From [Clostridium] saccharolyticum WM1 (GTDB lineage: Bacteria > Bacillota > Clostridia > Lachnospirales > Lachnospiraceae): DNA of 64,000 nt. The position numbers and the translations under genes were made by a program. The stretch is taken from assembly GCF_000144625.1 (NCBI RefSeq), contig NC_014376.1:2542001-2606000 (forward strand), in the 5' to 3' direction. The notes below the pieces were generated by a model. It was given only the letters and a program-made list of their open reading frames with translations, searched no databases and had not been told where the DNA came from. This document shows, one piece after another, positions 60,802-64,000 of this stretch (its first letter is position 1; every line of letters begins with the position of its first letter).

Positions 60802-62193
60802 TTAGTTCTCTTCTGCCTTCCTTACCCTCCTGCATGCTTCCACAAAACGCTTTGGCAGGACAGGGTTGGAGGGATAATAAAAATGGGGGAAGCCTGCCAG
60901 CAGATTCCCTTCTCCATGAACGCATTCCCAGCGTTTTCCTCCTCCTGGTTTTATTGCCACCATACAGGCTCCGTTATCCGTACTTTCCCAATAGTGGAAC
61001 TCATGCCCCCGGATGGATTCTCCTTTTTTAAAAAATAAGGTATCCTCTTTGGAAAATACCTCAATATAGCCAAACCGCTGCAGCCGTGACCCTGGAACTG
61101 CCTTTCCATGTATGATGCCTGCCATGGAAAAGGTTTCATGATCCTTTGTCTCCAGTTCCTCATGCAGGTAGAGGAAGCCTCCGCACTCGGCCAGTAAGGG
61201 AAGGGAATGTTCTGAAGCCCTTCTTATCTCCCGGAGCATGGATTCATTCTCCGACAGCTCCCTGCCATAAAGCTCCGGATAACCTCCGCCAAGCAAAAGG
61301 CCGCTGATGCCGGAAGGAAGCCTCTTATCCCGGATAGGGCTAAAGGGAATAAGCCTTGCCCCCATTTCTTCAAGAAGCTTTAAATTTTCCTGATAGTAAA
61401 AGGAAAAGGCTTCATCCAGGGCCATTCCTATAAGCACTTCCTCCCCCCTGACCATGGGGAAATCCAGTTTTTTTAAAATTTTTTTCGAAAGTGGCAGCGG
61501 ATTTACATCCTGAGCCAGTTTCAAAAGCCCGTCTACATCAATGGTGGTTTCCAGCTTCATGGCCAGACTTTGAAGCTTGTCTTTCAGGCCTTTTAATTCT
61601 CCCGGAAGCACCAGGCCTAAGTGACGGCTGCCAAAAGCCCCTTCCTCGCATTCCGGAAAAAATCCGTAAACGTGCACTCCCAATTCTTCCATCACAGGCG
61701 TCAGCCGGTCTGCCATAAGCTGGGATGTCCGGTTTAAGATCACGCCTTTTATATGGCTGTTTTCCTTGTATTCTAAAAAACCTTTCACTACCGGAGCCAG
61801 GGACAGGCTGGCTCCTTTGCAGTCCAGAATAAGGACGACCGGCGTATCCAGGACGCATGCCACCTCATAAGAGCTGGCATGCGTGGTATCTCCCCCCACT
61901 CCGTCATAATACCCCATGACGCCTTCGATGACGGAGATACCGGCTTCCCATGCCTGGTCTGTAAACTGCTCCCTGACCCTCTCATTATCCAGGAAAAAAG
62001 TATCAAGATTTCCTCCGTCAATGCCAAGCACCTGTTTATGAAACATGGGATCAATGTAATCCGGACCGCACTTAAAGGACCGGCAGGACAGCTTTCTTAA
62101 CTGAAATGCATTTAAGAGACCGCAGGTCAGCATGGTCTTCCCGCTTCCGCTTTTAGGGGCCGCAAGCATCAGTCTGGGATAAGAATTATTCAA
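60802..62193 (-). CDS. cbiA: Cobyrinic acid a,c-diamide synthase CbiA
   Basis: CbiA amidates the a and c carboxylates of cobyrinate using glutamine and ATP. The N-terminal ATP-binding domain begins LMLAAPKSGSGKTMLTCGLL. The C-terminal glutamine amidotransferase domain has LLAECGGFLYL (nucleophile Cys) and HEFHYWES. Length is 463 residues. The start is a TTG at 62193, 7 bases after AAAAGGAGG. The frame extends to another TTG at 62217, but that would place the start before the ribosome-binding site. The start overlaps the cbiT stop by 8 bases. Confidence 0.94.
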   Translation of the reverse strand: MNNSYPRLMLAAPKSGSGKTMLTCGLLNAFQLRKLSCRSFKCGPDYIDPMFHKQVLGIDGGNLDTFFLDNERVREQFTDQAWEAGISVIEGVMGYYDGVGGDTTHASSYEVACVLDTPVVLILDCKGASLSLAPVVKGFLEYKENSHIKGVILNRTSQLMADRLTPVMEELGVHVYGFFPECEEGAFGSRHLGLVLPGELKGLKDKLQSLAMKLETTIDVDGLLKLAQDVNPLPLSKKILKKLDFPMVRGEEVLIGMALDEAFSFYYQENLKLLEEMGARLIPFSPIRDKRLPSGISGLLLGGGYPELYGRELSENESMLREIRRASEHSLPLLAECGGFLYLHEELETKDHETFSMAGIIHGKAVPGSRLQRFGYIEVFSKEDTLFFKKGESIRGHEFHYWESTDNGACMVAIKPGGGKRWECVHGEGNLLAGFPHFYYPSNPVLPKRFVEACRRVRKAEEN

Positions 62194-62758
62194 ATATATT
62201 CCTCCTTTTCCCTCCAAAGGAGACTACATAAACAGGATTTTGTCCCATCATTAGATGATAGTCTCCCGCTTTCCTTCCTTTGGATATTTGAACCTGGACG
62301 ATTTCAGCCGTGACGGAATGACCCTTTAACCAGGAGACAACTTCAGCCAGAGATTCCAGAGCTATTGTATTGATTACGATTCTGGCCTCGGGATTCTTTT
62401 TTAAAACCAGGGAAAGCACCTTATCCATGGAACCGGAGGTTCCCCCGATAAATACGTGGGAAGGAGCTTCAAGAGAGGACAATGCTTCAGGGGCTTCCCC
62501 TTCAACGATTTCCATGCATTCTGCTGCAAATTTTTCCTTATTGGCCCTCATAAGAGCTATTGCTTCCGACTTCTTTTCAATGGCGTAGACCCTGCCCCCG
62601 GCAAGATACCGGGAGGCTTCTATGGACACTGAGCCGGTTCCGGCTCCTATGTCATACAGGACTGAATCCTGATCCAGTTCCAGTTTTGATAGGGACACGG
62701 CCCGGACTTCGCTTTTCGTCATGGGCACTTCTCCACGGATAAACAGTTCATCTCTCAT
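62186..62758 (-). CDS. cbiT: Cobalt-precorrin-6B C15-methyltransferase (decarboxylating) CbiT
   Basis: CbiT uses SAM to methylate C-15 and decarboxylate the C-12 acetate of the corrin ring. The 190-residue Rossmann-type protein has RDELFIRGEVPMTKSEVRA at the start, typical of CbiT, and the SAM-binding motif YDIGAGTGSVSIEAS. VFIGGTSGSMDKVL follows. The start at 62758 follows CAGGAGGCAATTT and overlaps the end of the cbiJ-cbiE gene by 11 bases. CbiT and CbiE are often fused as CobL; here CbiE is fused to CbiJ instead. Confidence 0.95.
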   Translation of the reverse strand: MRDELFIRGEVPMTKSEVRAVSLSKLELDQDSVLYDIGAGTGSVSIEASRYLAGGRVYAIEKKSEAIALMRANKEKFAAECMEIVEGEAPEALSSLEAPSHVFIGGTSGSMDKVLSLVLKKNPEARIVINTIALESLAEVVSWLKGHSVTAEIVQVQISKGRKAGDYHLMMGQNPVYVVSFGGKRRNIFE

Positions 62759-64000
62759 AAATTGCCTCCTGATCAGCCAGACAGCCTTGTCTTTCCATCA
62801 ATACAGCCGACAGCAGATCAAATTTCTGACCCACCAGCTCATCCGGCGTTCCGGTGGTTATCCGTTCATCCGGATAGGAAAGCCGTTCTCCTACGGACAG
62901 CCTTACTTGGCAAAGCCCATGATCCATAAGGGTAGTGCACAGGCTGGTTACCGTATTCGTTCCATCCAGCAAAGCAAATACCCTGGAATGAAGACCCAGC
63001 TCCGTGATTATATCACAGGTCCTGCCATGCAGGCTTACAAGTCTTACATCCTCCCAGCCGGTTTTCAGTCTGGAGCATAAATAGGAAACCGATGATATTC
63101 CCGGTATAATCTCCGTTTCATACTTCTGGCCCTTCAGTTCCCCTGCCAGTGATTCCGCCATCTTTTTTGCGCCGCTGTAAAAGCCTGTATCACCGGAATA
63201 CAGGATCCCGATCCTGTTAAACTCCTGATGCTCCTCAAGCCAGGGAAGGATATCCCTGCTGGTGTAAAAGGGTTTCTTTACGGCATGGGGAATTCGTGAA
63301 GAAATACCGGAGAGCATCCGCTCTGCGCCAAAAACCACATCGCATTTTTCCAGTTCCCTCCAGGCCCTGATGGTCATCTGATCCTCTCCGCCCATTCCGG
63401 TTCCTATTAAAAATACCTTTCTTCTTTCAGGCTGCCGCAGTCCGGGAAAGGCCGGCTGGAGGTCGCCCCGTTCTTTCGAAAGGGCTAAAAGCTTCTTTGC
63501 TTTTAAGACCGTGATTCCTTCTTCCTTTGCCGGACGCCCGATGACAATTGACATGATTCCGCATTCCGCTGCTGCTTCCATCTTTTCCGGAAAGCCGCCT
63601 GCACTTCCGGCCTCCTTTGTCACAAGACACCGAATTCCATACTGCCTAATCATGGCCCGGTTCATTTCCGAGGTAAAAGGGCCCTGCATGGCAATTAAGT
63701 TCTTTCCCTTAAATCCCATCTGCTCACAGGCGGAGATTACGGACAGGGTGGGGAGCACTCTGGCATACACCCGTTCTTCCCAGGAATCAAGACCGGTGAA
63801 TGCAGATAGCTCCTTGCTCCCCGTTGTGACTAAAATGTTTCCAGGTATACTGTGTAAGGCCAGAACAGCTTCCTTGAGATCACCGACCCACAGGATATTT
63901 CCCGCCTTTTGATCCACCGGTCCCGGTCCCTGGGAAGACTCCCTTATGACCCTCTTTAAGGAGACTCCTGTCCGTTCACAAGCGAAGCGTATGTTCTCAC
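62748..64000 (-). CDS. cbiE: Cobalt-precorrin-6A reductase / precorrin methyltransferase fusion CbiJ-CbiE, 5' end outside the window
   Basis: The frame is open to the right edge without a stop. The first codons visible read NIRFACERTGVSLKRVIRES, the CbiJ/CobK pattern. The first in-frame start-like codon inside the window (GTG 63917) is therefore not the real start. CbiJ reduces cobalt-precorrin-6A; its part runs to about 63430 (LVTTGSKELSAFTGLDSW, RVLPTLSVI, ITKEAGSAGGFPEK-like region). The C-terminal part is CbiE, the C-5 methyltransferase (VFLIGTGMGGEDQMTIRAW, FGAERMLSGI, YSGDTGFYSGA, PGISSVSYLCSRL). The stop lies inside the cbiT start region. A two-domain fusion of this kind is known in clostridia. 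Confidence 0.9.
   Translation of the reverse strand, partial: ENIRFACERTGVSLKRVIRESSQGPGPVDQKAGNILWVGDLKEAVLALHSIPGNILVTTGSKELSAFTGLDSWEERVYARVLPTLSVISACEQMGFKGKNLIAMQGPFTSEMNRAMIRQYGIRCLVTKEAGSAGGFPEKMEAAAECGIMSIVIGRPAKEEGITVLKAKKLLALSKERGDLQPAFPGLRQPERRKVFLIGTGMGGEDQMTIRAWRELEKCDVVFGAERMLSGISSRIPHAVKKPFYTSRDILPWLEEHQEFNRIGILYSGDTGFYSGAKKMAESLAGELKGQKYETEIIPGISSVSYLCSRLKTGWEDVRLVSLHGRTCDIITELGLHSRVFALLDGTNTVTSLCTTLMDHGLCQVRLSVGERLSYPDERITTGTPDELVGQKFDLLSAVLMERQGCLADQEAIYER

Noticed and set aside
63700..63917. GTG 63917 as start of a 389-residue CbiE-like protein
   Set aside because: The frame stays open to the window edge with recognisable CbiJ sequence upstream of that codon, so the gene is truncated by the window, not by its start.

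Overview
The window reads as chromosome of an anaerobic, low-to-mid GC Firmicute of the Lachnospiraceae type (Lacrimispora / Clostridium cluster XIVa; inferred from gene content, not searched). Supporting signs are the tig-clpP-clpX-lon block, [FeFe]-hydrogenase maturases, anaerobic (Cbi-type) cobalamin genes, many CUT1 sugar ABC transporters, and LytS/YesM-type kinases paired with AraC-type response regulators. Nearly everything is on the minus strand. I see no rRNA, tRNA, prophage, insertion sequence or CRISPR.

Layout, left to right. 1-5.3 kb: protein quality control (lon partial at the left edge, clpX, clpP, tig). 5.4-11.5 kb: an operon of a galactose-type binding lipoprotein, a DJ-1/PfpI gene broken by one in-frame stop, a solute-binding lipoprotein without permeases, and a GGDEF-EAL protein. 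11.7-12.2 kb: a plus-strand CYTH protein. 12.4-21.9 kb: a galactose-type (mgl) ABC transporter next to a kinase, a regulator and two membrane-anchored binding-protein sensors. 22.0-27.9 kb: the first cobalamin operon (cobS, a degenerate cobU, cbiB, cobD, cbiP, cbiC). 28.1-37.1 kb: a sugar uptake locus (binding protein, two permeases, OPA-type MFS, TIM-barrel isomerase) with a divergent kinase/regulator pair. 37.0-38.4 kb: a MATE exporter with an attenuator-like leader. 38.6-39.9 kb: an oadB-type sodium pump subunit with a 46-residue partner. 40.2-43.2 kb: hydrogenase maturation genes (TM1266 family, hydG, hydF) behind a leader with an intrinsic terminator. 43.5-58.8 kb: a glycan-use locus (kinase, regulator, two permeases, GH112 phosphorylase, GH88, GH29, binding protein, two PHP-domain proteins, OPA-type MFS). 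59.1-64 kb: a second cobalamin operon (cbiJ-cbiE fusion, cbiT, cbiA, cobT, cobU) running off the right edge.

How the genes work together. Three sugar loci share one plan: a membrane kinase and AraC-type regulator sense an extracellular sugar and control a nearby ABC importer, with intracellular phosphorolysis or hydrolysis where enzymes are present. The two cob operons together cover much of late corrin-ring synthesis and nucleotide-loop assembly.

The most unusual non-coding signal is a 126-bp element present twice, at 22851-22976 and inverted at 33693-33818. In both places it lies in the sense orientation of the adjacent transcript. It folds into a closed multi-stem structure, and base changes between the copies keep the pairing. 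The 3' end of one copy runs into a five-unit, 34-bp tandem array. Other notable items are the attenuator-like leaders of the MATE and hydrogenase-maturation operons, the degenerate PHP and CobU paralogues, and the DJ-1 nonsense codon. All assignments come from reading motifs by eye; no database search was possible.
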